A stretch of 39,183 bases of DNA from JBKEDS01 sp047975545. Lineage in GTDB: Bacteria; Bacteroidota; Bacteroidia; Flavobacteriales; Flavobacteriaceae. The DNA lies in the NCBI GenBank assembly GCA_047975545.1, contig JBKEDS010000021.1:1-39183 (forward strand). Reading direction: 5' to 3'. Every line of letters begins with the position of its first letter. The stretch's first letter is position 1. The position numbers were made by a program, and so were the translations under genes. The notes below the pieces were generated by a model, which made no database searches, was not told the origin of the DNA, and saw only the letters and a program-made list of their open reading frames with translations. Positions 1 to 7,923 of the stretch are shown here, in pieces.

Positions 1-378
1 ATAAAAAAAGGCAGCAACACCATTATTTTAGATGCCTACAATGCCAATCCGTCGAGTATGAAGGCTGCCCTGACCAACTTTAACGATTTAAAGACCGATA
101 ACAAAATTGTATTTTTGGGCGATATGTTCGAGTTGGGGAAAGCAGCCAAAACCGAACATGAAACCATTGCCGATTTTGCAGATAGCCTTAAGGTTGAAAA
201 TATTGTTTTAATTGGTGAAAATTTTCATAATACGACATACGCTTCACATAGAGTATTAAAGTTTAAATCGTTTGAAAATTTTACGGAAGGTTTCGATTTT
301 TCAAAACTGAAAGAAGCAACAATTTTAATTAAAGGCTCAAGGGGCATGGCCATGGAACGGCTATTGGAATTTATTTAA
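1..378 (+). CDS. murF: UDP-N-acetylmuramoyl-tripeptide--D-alanyl-D-alanine ligase, C-terminal part
   Basis: This is the last 125 codons of MurF, the cytoplasmic Mur ligase that adds D-Ala-D-Ala to the UDP-MurNAc tripeptide in peptidoglycan precursor synthesis. The reading frame is open from base 1, so the gene continues to the left of the window. The visible segment starts with the family signature LDAYNANPSSM, followed by the C-terminal Rossmann-like domain (KIVFLGDMFELG; later ILIKGSRGMAMERLLE). The ATG at 58 lies inside the signature and is not the true start. A hairpin terminator follows the stop directly. The identity is firm from the signature; the ATP-binding domain lies outside the window. 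Confidence 0.93.
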   Translation: MKKGSNTIILDAYNANPSSMKAALTNFNDLKTDNKIVFLGDMFELGKAAKTEHETIADFADSLKVENIVLIGENFHNTTYASHRVLKFKSFENFTEGFDFSKLKEATILIKGSRGMAMERLLEFI

Positions 379-385
379 GTACTCC

Positions 386-427
386 AGCTATTTTTATTAG
401 AATACAATAAAATAGCTGCCTTTTTTT
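386..427 (+). terminator. Rho-independent terminator after murF
   Basis: A perfect 9-bp inverted repeat, AGCTATTTT (386-394) and AAAATAGCT (409-417), is followed by a run of seven T (421-427). It lies directly behind the murF stop. It overlaps the 3' end of the opposing GH95 gene, whose strand has no T-run at this point. Confidence 0.75.
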
Positions 428-2805
428 ATGGTACTAAATTCAATGGTATTGTTTTCTTTTATTTTGTAAGGTATTGTTTTTCCTGAATTATCCTTTACTT
501 CGGCATTTTTAATATTTTTATGTTTAACCTTGCACACTCCCCCATTTTTCGAAACAATTTGGGCGGAGGTTATCTTGCTGTTTTTCCAATCTACCGACAC
601 CTCAAAATTACCTCTGGCCACCAAGCCCTCGAACGCTCCTGTTTTCCATGCTTTTGGTAGTGCGGGCAAAAGTTCAATAAATCCTTCGTGGCTTTGCAAC
701 AGCATTTCGGCAACGCCTGCCATCGTACCCAAGTTGCCGTCTATTTGAAAAGGCGGGCAAATAGCCCACAAATTAGGAAATAACCGCTCCCGCAAAAATT
801 TGGAATAAACGCTGTGTGCCTCTTCGGCTTCCTTAAGCCTTGCCCGAAGGTTCATTCTGTGTGCCAAAGCCCAGCCTGTTGTTTTATTGCCCCTAAAATC
901 CAATACTACTTTTGCGGCTTGCTCCCATTCGGGTTTATTGGAGTTTATTAAGGTTCCCGGGTACAATGGGCATAAATGGGACAAGTGCCTGTGCTTGGGG
1001 TCGCCTATTTCGCCGTATTTATGTTCTTCCCTAAACTCTTTTATTTGTCCCGATGCGCCTATTAATATGGGGTTTAACTTATTTATTTCGGTTTTAACGG
1101 TTTTTAAAAACGCATTGTTTTCACCTAATATTTCGGCACTTTTTAGCAAATCGTTATAGGTTTCCCAAACAAATCCTTGGTCGAACGTAGTGCCTTTGGT
1201 CATATAATGCCCACCATTATGACGTTGTTCCGGCGATGCAGAACGGTCGACCAGTAACGCCCCGTCTTCGTCGTTAGGCAATAGTGTTTTGGATAAAAAC
1301 TTGCTCATACCCAACAGGGTGGGATAGGCTATTTCCCTTAAATAAACGGTGTCCTGGGTAAACTCGAACCTATCCCAAAACAGTTTTGTAGTAAAGCCTC
1401 CCGTTCCCGGCCCGGAATGTCCACCGGGACTTTCTATACTGTAAGCATTTGCCCCCGTTCCTATAGTCCACCCGTTTCCGTGGTCGTCGGGGCTAAAGGC
1501 TTCGGGGTGCCATTTTTTAATATATTCGCTACCGTTGATGTACGCCTTTGGCAAATAGGCTTTAAAATACTGGTCGTATGCCGTAAAGGTTTCGTGCAAA
1601 TTGGTATTAAATGCGCCCCAATAGTTCATTTGTACATTAATATTATGCCAATAGCCGCCCGACCAAGGACTAACATGGTATTGGCTCCATGCCCCTTGCA
1701 GGGTTGCCGGTAAAGTACCCGGCCTGGAGCTGGCAATTAACAAGTACCTTCCAAAGTGGAATATTAATTCTTCTAAATAAATATTGGAAGTGTCTTGTTT
1801 GTAGTTTTTTACTAATGTTTTGGTTGGTATTTCGGGTTTGTTTGGGGCTAATTTTAAATTAACCCGGGAAAACAGATTGGTATAATCCTCAAGATGCTGT
1901 GCCTTTATTTTGTTATATCCCAGTTTGCTTGCTTCTTCAATTGCTTTCGATACTTTGTCGTGCGGAAGCTGGTTAGGGTTTAATTTTAAGCGGTTATCGT
2001 CGGGTAAAAATATATTTTCGCTTAATTCGTAATTAGTTCCTACATGTATTAGAATGATTGCCGAATTGGCACCTACAATTCTAATTTCGTTTGAACCGTT
2101 TTCGTTATTTTCGTATAATTGCCCACCATCGTTAACCACTTTAATTTGCCCTTCGTAATTAAGGCTAAACAACGGAATATTTCCCGAAAGCGTAATTGTA
2201 TTACCACTAGCCTTGGTCGTGCCTGTTTTGGTGTATTCGGTAATTATAGCACCCCTGGAATCGGATTTTTCATTATTGTTTCTTAAATATGGGTTTACGG
2301 CACTTACCGTACAGGAAATTTTTGCTTTTTTGTTTGCGCTTAGCTTAATAGCTATAATATTGCTGGGGTAATTGGCCAAGTATTCCCTGGCGTATTTTAC
2401 GCCATCGTGTTCGTAGTTTACATACAAGATGGCTTCGTTAAGGTTAAGGCTTCTTTTATAATTATTAATATTATAATGGTCGGATCTTATAAAAACTTCG
2501 GCAAAGCTGGTCATGCCGCCCGAGCCGTACGGTGCGCCGTTTGTTAGGGTTTTGTCGGTAATTTGAATTCTGTCTACATCCGTTCTGCCAAAAATATTAG
2601 CGCCCATATAGCCATTGCCTATGGGGTACGAATGTGCTTCCCAATCGAAATCGTAAGGATAGCCCCGACTTTTAATGCTGCCATCGTTTCCTCGATTTGG
2701 AGCGGGCTGGTCGTCCCAAACCTCATAAACACGGTTTGTGGAATTTGTTTGCGAAAATCCGAAATGGAAAAAGAATATTATAGGGATTAATAAAATTAGC
2801 TTCAC
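397..2805 (-). CDS. Secreted glycoside hydrolase family 95 (alpha-L-fucosidase-type)
   Basis: The product is a GH95 enzyme; the family consists mainly of inverting alpha-1,2-fucosidases, with some L-galactosidases. The N-terminal domain carries the family-type stretch YPIGNGYMGANIFG. The (alpha/alpha)6 barrel shows NINVQMNYW (the two-Asn base-activating pair), ASPEQRH (likely general-acid Glu) and FQIDGNLGTMAG (Asp), spaced as in known members. I chose the GTG at 2805 because it gives a clean signal peptide (KLILLIPIIFFFHFGFSQ) and 802 aa. The frame stays open to 2895, with an ATG at 2886, but that would put about 27-30 unusual residues ahead of the signal. The gene lies downstream of tRNA-Val and its terminator and has no SusC/SusD partner here. 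The exact substrate cannot be told from sequence. Confidence 0.88.
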   Translation of the reverse strand: MKLILLIPIIFFFHFGFSQTNSTNRVYEVWDDQPAPNRGNDGSIKSRGYPYDFDWEAHSYPIGNGYMGANIFGRTDVDRIQITDKTLTNGAPYGSGGMTSFAEVFIRSDHYNINNYKRSLNLNEAILYVNYEHDGVKYAREYLANYPSNIIAIKLSANKKAKISCTVSAVNPYLRNNNEKSDSRGAIITEYTKTGTTKASGNTITLSGNIPLFSLNYEGQIKVVNDGGQLYENNENGSNEIRIVGANSAIILIHVGTNYELSENIFLPDDNRLKLNPNQLPHDKVSKAIEEASKLGYNKIKAQHLEDYTNLFSRVNLKLAPNKPEIPTKTLVKNYKQDTSNIYLEELIFHFGRYLLIASSRPGTLPATLQGAWSQYHVSPWSGGYWHNINVQMNYWGAFNTNLHETFTAYDQYFKAYLPKAYINGSEYIKKWHPEAFSPDDHGNGWTIGTGANAYSIESPGGHSGPGTGGFTTKLFWDRFEFTQDTVYLREIAYPTLLGMSKFLSKTLLPNDEDGALLVDRSASPEQRHNGGHYMTKGTTFDQGFVWETYNDLLKSAEILGENNAFLKTVKTEINKLNPILIGASGQIKEFREEHKYGEIGDPKHRHLSHLCPLYPGTLINSNKPEWEQAAKVVLDFRGNKTTGWALAHRMNLRARLKEAEEAHSVYSKFLRERLFPNLWAICPPFQIDGNLGTMAGVAEMLLQSHEGFIELLPALPKAWKTGAFEGLVARGNFEVSVDWKNSKITSAQIVSKNGGVCKVKHKNIKNAEVKDNSGKTIPYKIKENNTIEFSTIKKGSYFIVF

Positions 2806-2921
2806 TTTGTTTGTTATTATGGGTTGAAAGTTTGCAAACTGAAAAAACAATTTCTGAAAATTTTGAAAAAAGAATGATATTCCCATTTTCGGCACCGTAA
2901 AAAATCGTTTGTGAAGTAAAT

Positions 2922-2960
2922 AAAAAAAATCCTAAAGTAAAAACTTTAGGATTTTTTTTT
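2922..2960 (-). terminator. Terminator after tRNA-Val
   Basis: On the minus strand, just past the tRNA 3' end, the stem ATCCTAAAGT / ACTTTAGGAT is followed by T-rich sequence. The repeat is flanked by an A-run and a T-run on both sides, so it could act in both directions. It separates the tRNA from the GH95 gene. Confidence 0.8.
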
Positions 2961-2962
2961 GT

Positions 2963-3036
2963 GGGCGCGAAGGGATTCGAACCCCTGACCCTTTGGGTGT
3001 AAACCAAATGCTCTGAACCAGCTGAGCTACGCGCCC
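2963..3036 (-). tRNA. tRNA-Val (anticodon TAC)
   Basis: The minus strand folds as a complete 74-nt cloverleaf. The acceptor stem GGGCGCG / CGCGCCC is perfect. The D arm is AGCTCAGCTGGTTCAGAGC-like, the anticodon loop is TTTACAC between TTTGG and CCAAA (anticodon TAC at 3001-2999), and the T arm is GGGGTTCGAATCCC. CCA is not encoded. It has its own promoter upstream and terminator downstream, so it is an independent single-tRNA unit. Confidence 0.97.
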
Positions 3037-3052
3037 TTGTTGTTATCGGGTG

Positions 3053-3084
3053 CAAATATAAGTTAGTTTTTCAATCTGCAAAAA
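3053..3084 (-). promoter_or_regulatory. Bacteroidota-type promoter for tRNA-Val
   Basis: On the minus strand a -33 box TTTTTG (3084-3079) is followed, after 18 nt, by a -7 box TATATTTG (3060-3053). This matches the TTTG / TANNTTTG consensus of the Bacteroidota primary sigma factor. The tRNA 5' end is 16 nt further downstream. Confidence 0.8.
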
Positions 3085-3100
3085 CTTTTTTCAAAAAAAT

Positions 3101-4318
3101 TTAAATTATTTCGGCTACAACAAAAGTGCTGCCCCCTACAAATACAAAATCGGATTTTTGGGCCTGGCTTAATGCTGCTTTATAGGCTTCATTAACAGAA
3201 TTATAGGCTTCGCCCTTAAACCCGAACATGTTTAATTCAGTTTTTAATTGTTGGGCGCCCATGCCCCGGGGAATATTGGGCTTGCAAAAATAGTAGGTGG
3301 CGTTTTTGGGCAAAATATTTACAAGGGCACTTAAATCCTTATCGCTTACAACGCCGAAAACAATATGCAAAGCGTTAAACGTTTCCGAAGCAATTTGCTT
3401 TACCACGTAAGTTAGCCCCTCTTTATTATGCCCCGTATCGCAAACTACTTTTGGGTTATGGGCCAACACTTGCCAACGGCCTAATAATCCCGTGTTTTTC
3501 ACCACTTTTAAAAAGCCTTGTTTTATATGGTTTTCAGAAGTGTTGAATCCTTTTTTTTGTAGCTCGCGAATAGCTGCTTGTACCGTTTTTATATTTTTTG
3601 CTTGATAAATCCCTTTTAAATCGGATTGGTAGTTTATGGTTTCTTCTTGGTCGGCAAAAACTATTTTTGTCCTGTTTTTATTGGCCAAGGTTTTAAATAC
3701 TTCGATGGTTTCCGGCTGGGTTTCGCCTATAACAACGGGAATATTTGGTTTAATAATGCCGCCTTTTTCGTAAGCTATGGCTTCTAAGGTATTTCCAAGA
3801 AATTGGGTATGGTCCAACCCTATATTGGTAATAACCGATACTTGCGGCGTAATAATGTTGGTGGAGTCCAGTCGGCCGCCGAGGCCTACTTCAACAACGG
3901 CTATATCGACCTTTTGTTTTGAAAAATAGTCGAAGGCCATGCCCACGGTCATTTCAAAAAAAGACAGGTTATTTTTTTCTAAAAACAATTTGTTTCGTGT
4001 TATAAACCCTGTAATAAACTGCTTGCTTACCGTTTTGCCGTTTATTTTAATACGTTCGCGAAAATCCTTTAAATGTGGCGAAGTGTACAAGCCCACCTTA
4101 TAGCCCACCTCCTGCAATATGGACGCCAACATGTGGCTGGTAGAACCTTTGCCATTGGTACCTGCTACATGAACGGTTTTAAAATTATGTTGGGGGTGAT
4201 TTAACTGTTGTGCTAATTTTAAGGTGTTGGACAAATCCTTTTTAAAAGCCGATTTACCTTGGCGCTGGTACATGGGAAGTTGCAAAAACATCCAATCGAG
4301 CGTATTTTGGTAGGTCAT
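3101..4318 (-). CDS. folC: Bifunctional folylpolyglutamate synthase / dihydrofolate synthase
   Basis: FolC is a cytoplasmic Mur-ligase-family enzyme. It joins glutamate to dihydropteroate and extends the polyglutamate tail of folates, using ATP. The 405-aa protein has the ATP loop HVAGTNGKGSTSHML (residues 50-64), the folate-region motif YTSPHLKDFRERI, the Mg/ATP segment VVEVGLGGRLDSTN with ITNIGLDHTQFLG, and a C-terminal domain with CDTGHNKEG. Length is normal. The start lies 3 nt after the tonB stop, so it is probably translated from the exbB-exbD-tonB message. A plain purine-rich site is not needed in this phylum and none is obvious. Whether it makes dihydrofolate, polyglutamates or both is inferred from the family. 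Confidence 0.95.
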   Translation of the reverse strand: MTYQNTLDWMFLQLPMYQRQGKSAFKKDLSNTLKLAQQLNHPQHNFKTVHVAGTNGKGSTSHMLASILQEVGYKVGLYTSPHLKDFRERIKINGKTVSKQFITGFITRNKLFLEKNNLSFFEMTVGMAFDYFSKQKVDIAVVEVGLGGRLDSTNIITPQVSVITNIGLDHTQFLGNTLEAIAYEKGGIIKPNIPVVIGETQPETIEVFKTLANKNRTKIVFADQEETINYQSDLKGIYQAKNIKTVQAAIRELQKKGFNTSENHIKQGFLKVVKNTGLLGRWQVLAHNPKVVCDTGHNKEGLTYVVKQIASETFNALHIVFGVVSDKDLSALVNILPKNATYYFCKPNIPRGMGAQQLKTELNMFGFKGEAYNSVNEAYKAALSQAQKSDFVFVGGSTFVVAEII

Positions 4319-4321
4319 GTG

Positions 4322-5170
4322 CTATTGCCCTAATTTGAAGTTAACTTTTACAAAGCCTATTTGTTTGGCCGGTGCTTTGGAATCGGCCGGCCATTTGTGC
4401 GATAGGGCTATTTTTTTTGCAGGCTCCAACAGGCATTGTGCCGTATTGGTGGTGCCTTTTACACCGGGTTCGGCTTCAATAACCTTGCCGCTTTGGTTTA
4501 CCACAATGCGTACGATTACCAAACCTGCCTCGTTGCAGTCTTGCTTTACGGCCGTGTAAGTAGCCTTGCCCCTACCGTTTAGGTCGTAGCCAACACCACC
4601 GCTTCCGCTACCCTCGCCCCCAAGATTGCTTGGGGCGTAGGGGTCGCCGTCTAATTGGCCTTTGTCGCCCGCTTTATTGTCGTTACCCTCGCCTCCTGTT
4701 TCGGTTCCGGTGGATTTGCTTACGCCTCCGATAAGGGCGTCTAATTTTCGTTTTTTTTCTTCCTGTTCCTGTTTTTCCTTTGCTATGCGCTCGGCTTCGG
4801 CCTTAGCCTTGGCATCGGCGATGGCTTTTGCTTTTGCTTCGGCTTCTTTTTGTTTTTTTATAGCAATTGCTTCGGCGTTATCGGCCGTTAAAACCTCCTC
4901 CTTAGTTTCTGATGCTTTTGAAGGCTCGACCTTAGATGGTTCGGGCTGCGATGGGCGGTTTACTTCATTAGGTTCGGACTGTATGGGTTTTAAGGGTTGA
5001 ATGTTTCCCGAGCCAAAACTGGTTGTTCCAAAATTTACCGCAACGCCGTATTCTTCGGGCGGGTCCATATACGGCGGCCCGACAACAAATAACAACAGCA
5101 ATAAAATAATGGCTATTAATGCCGTTATTCGTGCTGAACGCTTTTCGTGCTTGGTTTCAAAAAACTTCAT
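4322..5170 (-). CDS. tonB: TonB-family energy transducer
   Basis: A 282-aa inner-membrane protein that links the ExbB-ExbD proton channel to outer-membrane TonB-dependent receptors. It has a short basic cytoplasmic start (KFFETKHEKRSARI), one membrane segment (about residues 14-32, ALIAIILLLLLFVVGPP), a Pro/Glu/Ser-rich stretch, a long Lys/Ala/Glu-rich helical linker (about 105-145), a Gly-rich hinge, and a small C-terminal domain with CNEAGLVIVRIVVNQSGKV and AQCLLEPAKKIA. The C-terminal domain is divergent from E. coli TonB, as is usual in Bacteroidota. It starts 26 nt after exbD. An alternative reading is a TolA-like protein, but the linkage and domain order favour TonB. Confidence 0.85.
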   Translation of the reverse strand: MKFFETKHEKRSARITALIAIILLLLLFVVGPPYMDPPEEYGVAVNFGTTSFGSGNIQPLKPIQSEPNEVNRPSQPEPSKVEPSKASETKEEVLTADNAEAIAIKKQKEAEAKAKAIADAKAKAEAERIAKEKQEQEEKKRKLDALIGGVSKSTGTETGGEGNDNKAGDKGQLDGDPYAPSNLGGEGSGSGGVGYDLNGRGKATYTAVKQDCNEAGLVIVRIVVNQSGKVIEAEPGVKGTTNTAQCLLEPAKKIALSHKWPADSKAPAKQIGFVKVNFKLGQ

Positions 5171-5196
5171 AGTTGAAGGTTGGAATGCTTTAAAAT

Positions 5197-5589
5197 TTAA
5201 TTTGGTTTTACCGCCAAGATAACCTTAAACTTGTTTCGGTTGGCAATATCCATAACTTTTACCACATTTTCTATGGGTACTGTTTTTTCGGCCCTTAGCA
5301 CTATGGTAGGGTTATCAACCGTGGTTAGGGCTGCGAGCAATTCGTTTTCCAAAACGCTTTCGCCCACCCGTTTTTGGTCGATGTAATAGGTTAAGTCTTC
5401 CTTAATGCTAACGGCAACCGACTTTTTGTTTTCGGTTTTTCCGCTTGCTTTTGGCAAAATAATATCGATGGCGTTTGTGGTTACTAAAGTCGAGGCCAAC
5501 ATGAAAAATATTAATAACAGGAACACAATGTCGGTCATGGACGACATGTTAAATTCGGGCGTTACTTTATTTCGTCCTTTTAAATTCAT
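5197..5589 (-). CDS. exbD: ExbD/TolR biopolymer transport protein
   Basis: A 130-aa component of the proton-driven ExbB-ExbD motor in the inner membrane. It has a short cytoplasmic N-terminus, a single membrane helix with the conserved proton-carrying aspartate (MTDIVFLLLIFFMLAS, Asp20), and a periplasmic domain ending in the typical 'VMDIANRNKFKVILAVKPN'-like segment. Length is typical of short ExbD/TolR proteins. The ATG is one base after the exbB stop, a tight coupling that fixes the start. ExbD and TolR cannot be told apart by sequence alone; the adjacent tonB favours ExbD. Confidence 0.92.
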   Translation of the reverse strand: MNLKGRNKVTPEFNMSSMTDIVFLLLIFFMLASTLVTTNAIDIILPKASGKTENKKSVAVSIKEDLTYYIDQKRVGESVLENELLAALTTVDNPTIVLRAEKTVPIENVVKVMDIANRNKFKVILAVKPN

Positions 5590-5590
5590 A

Positions 5591-6292
5591 TTAAATAGGC
5601 TCGTTTAAGTGGTCCAAAAATTCTACCGAATTGGCTTCCATTTGATACACCACCTTATCAGTTTTAACAACTAAATGATTGTAGGCAATATAGGCCACAA
5701 TACCCACGATAAGTCCGCCAACGGTGGTGGTCATGGCGGTATACAGGCCATCGGCCAAGAGTTTAATATCGATTTGCCCGCCTGAGTTTGCTATTTCGAA
5801 AATAGAAAGAATCATCCCGATAACCGTACCCAAAAAACCAATCATGGGTGCTGCCCCGGAAATGGTTGCTAAAATACTTACGTTTTTTTCCAAACCGTAC
5901 ACTTCCAACCTTCCGGCGTTTTCTATGGCGGTATTAATATCGGCCAATGGCTTGCCTATACGGGCAATACCTTTATTGATTAATCGGGAAACAGGCGAAT
6001 TTACTTGGGCGCATAATAATTGTGCTGCTTCAATTTTACCGTTGGACACGTGGTCCTTTATTTGGTTCATAAAATTGGCATCGACCTTTGAGGCTTCCTT
6101 TATGGCGAACAAGCGTTCGAAATAAATATAAATGGCCGCTACCAACAATAGGAACAATACGGCTATAATAATTTGCCCCGCCAGGCCGCCGCTGCTAATT
6201 AGTTCGATTATTGAAAGAGTTTTTTCTACCGATTCGCCTTCTGTAAGTACTTGGGCTTCGTCTTGCGCATTTTGCAATAGTGTGTTTATCAT
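5591..6292 (-). CDS. exbB: MotA/TolQ/ExbB proton channel family protein
   Basis: A 233-aa inner-membrane channel subunit that forms the pentamer around the ExbD helices and uses the proton gradient to energise TonB. Three hydrophobic segments are visible: about 34-58 (GLAGQIIIAVLFLLLVAAIY), about 140-165 (ISGAAPMIGFLGTVIGMILS) and about 180-205 (GLYTAMTTTVGGLIVGIVAY). The second and third carry the family signature GFLGTVIGM and the TTTVGGL turn. It is the first gene of the exbB-exbD-tonB-folC cluster. The 90-nt gap to nhaB holds no -7 box that I could identify with confidence. Confidence 0.93.
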   Translation of the reverse strand: MINTLLQNAQDEAQVLTEGESVEKTLSIIELISSGGLAGQIIIAVLFLLLVAAIYIYFERLFAIKEASKVDANFMNQIKDHVSNGKIEAAQLLCAQVNSPVSRLINKGIARIGKPLADINTAIENAGRLEVYGLEKNVSILATISGAAPMIGFLGTVIGMILSIFEIANSGGQIDIKLLADGLYTAMTTTVGGLIVGIVAYIAYNHLVVKTDKVVYQMEANSVEFLDHLNEPI

Positions 6293-6382
6293 ATAAAATG
6301 TATTCGCTTGTAAATATTCAACTTATAACCATCCGCAATAGCAATGGTGTTTGGTAATAACGTTCTTCTTCTATTAAAATTG

Positions 6383-7846
6383 TTACAGCATTAACTCCGT
6401 CATAATAAAACCTAACCCGCCCAGTACAATAGTGTAGGGCAATGCCATTTTTATCATTTTGGCATACGATAGGTTAATTAATGGTGCCAATGCCGAGGTT
6501 AGCAGGAACAAAAAGGCGGCTTGCCCGTTTGGTGTTGCTACGCTGGGTAGGTTTGTTCCGGCATTTATGGCTATTGCCAAATGCTCGTAGTGCGTACGGT
6601 CAATCAGGCCGCTTTCAAAGGCTTGTTGTACTTCGCCTATATAAACGGTGGCCACAAAAACGTTATCGCTAATCATGGATAAAAACCCATTGGCCACGTA
6701 AAACAATCCTGCTTGCGATTCTTTTGGTTGGTGCAGCGCCCAATCGATAATTGGCTTGAACAAATGCTGGTCGTGAATCATGGCCACGATAACAAAAAAC
6801 ACCACCAATAATGCGGTAAAGGGCAATGCTTCCTTAAAGGCGGGGCCAATGGCATGCTCGTCGGTAATGCCCATAAAAGCAGTTTGTAGGACAATAATGC
6901 CCAAACCTATAAAGCCCACTTCGGCAACGTGGGTAGCCAAGGCTATAACCAACAATATGGCACATACGCCTTGTACCCAAAGACCGTATTTTTCTTTTGG
7001 GGTGCGTTTGGCATCGACCTCTTCGGAATATTTTTCAATAATGGTAGCGGCAACTTTTGGAAGTTCGGCACCAAACCCGAACCATTTTGTTTTTTCCAAT
7101 ACTACGGTGGTTAGCATACCCGCAATAAACACGGGAATACTAATAGGTGCCATGTGCTGGAAAAACTCTATAAAGCCCCAGCCCAGTTTTTCGCCAATTA
7201 AAAGGTTTTGCGGTTCGCCTACCAAAGTGGCAACGCCCCCAAGCGCCGTACCTACTACGCCGTGCATGATTAAACTGCGCAAAAAACTACGGAACTGCTC
7301 CAGGGTTTCGCCGCTTAGCTGGTCTTTATCCAACACGCTGTCCTTATTGTAATCGCCTACATTGGAATGTACTTTATGGTAAACTTCGTAAAACCCGACC
7401 GTAACGCTTATAAGTACGGCCGTAACGGTAAGAGCATCCAAAAACGCCGATAGTACCGCTGCGAGAAAAACAAACAGTACCGATAGCAATACTTTCGATT
7501 TTACCTTTACGAATACCTTACTGAATATAAACATAAGCAGCGGTTTCATAAAATAAATACCCGCTACCATAAACATTAATAGGAAAATTACGGGCATGTT
7601 GTTTTCTACTTCGTGATACGCATTTTGGGGCGATGTTAGCCCCAGTGCCAAAATTTCTATGGCAAGCAGCCCGCCCGATTGCAACGGATAACATTTTAAG
7701 GCCATGGCCAAGGTAAAAATAAATTCGCCTATAAACAGCCATGCCGTTATTTGCGGTTGCCAGTAATAAAGCGGGATGTTGATTATTAAAAACAGAACCA
7801 TAACCTGCTTAAACCACACGGGACTGTTACCTAAAAAGTATTTCAT
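6383..7846 (-). CDS. nhaB: Sodium/proton antiporter NhaB
   Basis: NhaB exchanges cytoplasmic Na+ for external H+ in the inner membrane, supporting sodium and pH balance. The 487-aa protein matches NhaB along its full length, for example WLFIGEFIFTLAMALKCYPL (near 35-54), FMVAGIYFMK, AAVLSAFLDALTVTAVLISV, GVATLVGEPQNLLIG, ITDEHAIGPAFKEALPFTA, and SISDNVF-like MISDNVFVATVYIGE with INAGTNLPSVATPNGQAAF near the end. It is highly hydrophobic with about 12 membrane segments. It is shorter at the C-terminus than the E. coli protein, as the last amphipathic tail is missing. A strong Bacteroidota promoter lies 42 nt upstream. Neighbours (exbB cluster, anmK) are not functionally related. Confidence 0.95.
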   Translation of the reverse strand: MKYFLGNSPVWFKQVMVLFLIINIPLYYWQPQITAWLFIGEFIFTLAMALKCYPLQSGGLLAIEILALGLTSPQNAYHEVENNMPVIFLLMFMVAGIYFMKPLLMFIFSKVFVKVKSKVLLSVLFVFLAAVLSAFLDALTVTAVLISVTVGFYEVYHKVHSNVGDYNKDSVLDKDQLSGETLEQFRSFLRSLIMHGVVGTALGGVATLVGEPQNLLIGEKLGWGFIEFFQHMAPISIPVFIAGMLTTVVLEKTKWFGFGAELPKVAATIIEKYSEEVDAKRTPKEKYGLWVQGVCAILLVIALATHVAEVGFIGLGIIVLQTAFMGITDEHAIGPAFKEALPFTALLVVFFVIVAMIHDQHLFKPIIDWALHQPKESQAGLFYVANGFLSMISDNVFVATVYIGEVQQAFESGLIDRTHYEHLAIAINAGTNLPSVATPNGQAAFLFLLTSALAPLINLSYAKMIKMALPYTIVLGGLGFIMTELML

Positions 7847-7887
7847 ATCTCTAATATTTTATTGATTTTATTTTTAATTGACGATAA

Positions 7888-7917
7888 CAAATATAAAAAA
7901 CAAAAACCCCTTACAAA
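7888..7917 (-). promoter_or_regulatory. Bacteroidota-type promoter for nhaB
   Basis: On the minus strand a -33 box TTTG (7917-7914) is followed, after an 18-nt spacer, by TATATTTG (7895-7888). Box sequences and spacing are the same as for tRNA-Val. The likely leader of nhaB is about 35 nt. Confidence 0.75.
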
Positions 7918-7923
7918 TTAATT

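Noticed and set aside
2723..3055. Open frame of 110 codons across tRNA-Val (minus strand)
   Set aside because: It runs straight through the tRNA and its terminator; no protein features.
6780..7352. 190-codon plus-strand frame within nhaB
   Set aside because: It is the antisense shadow of a well-conserved membrane protein gene with no signs of its own.
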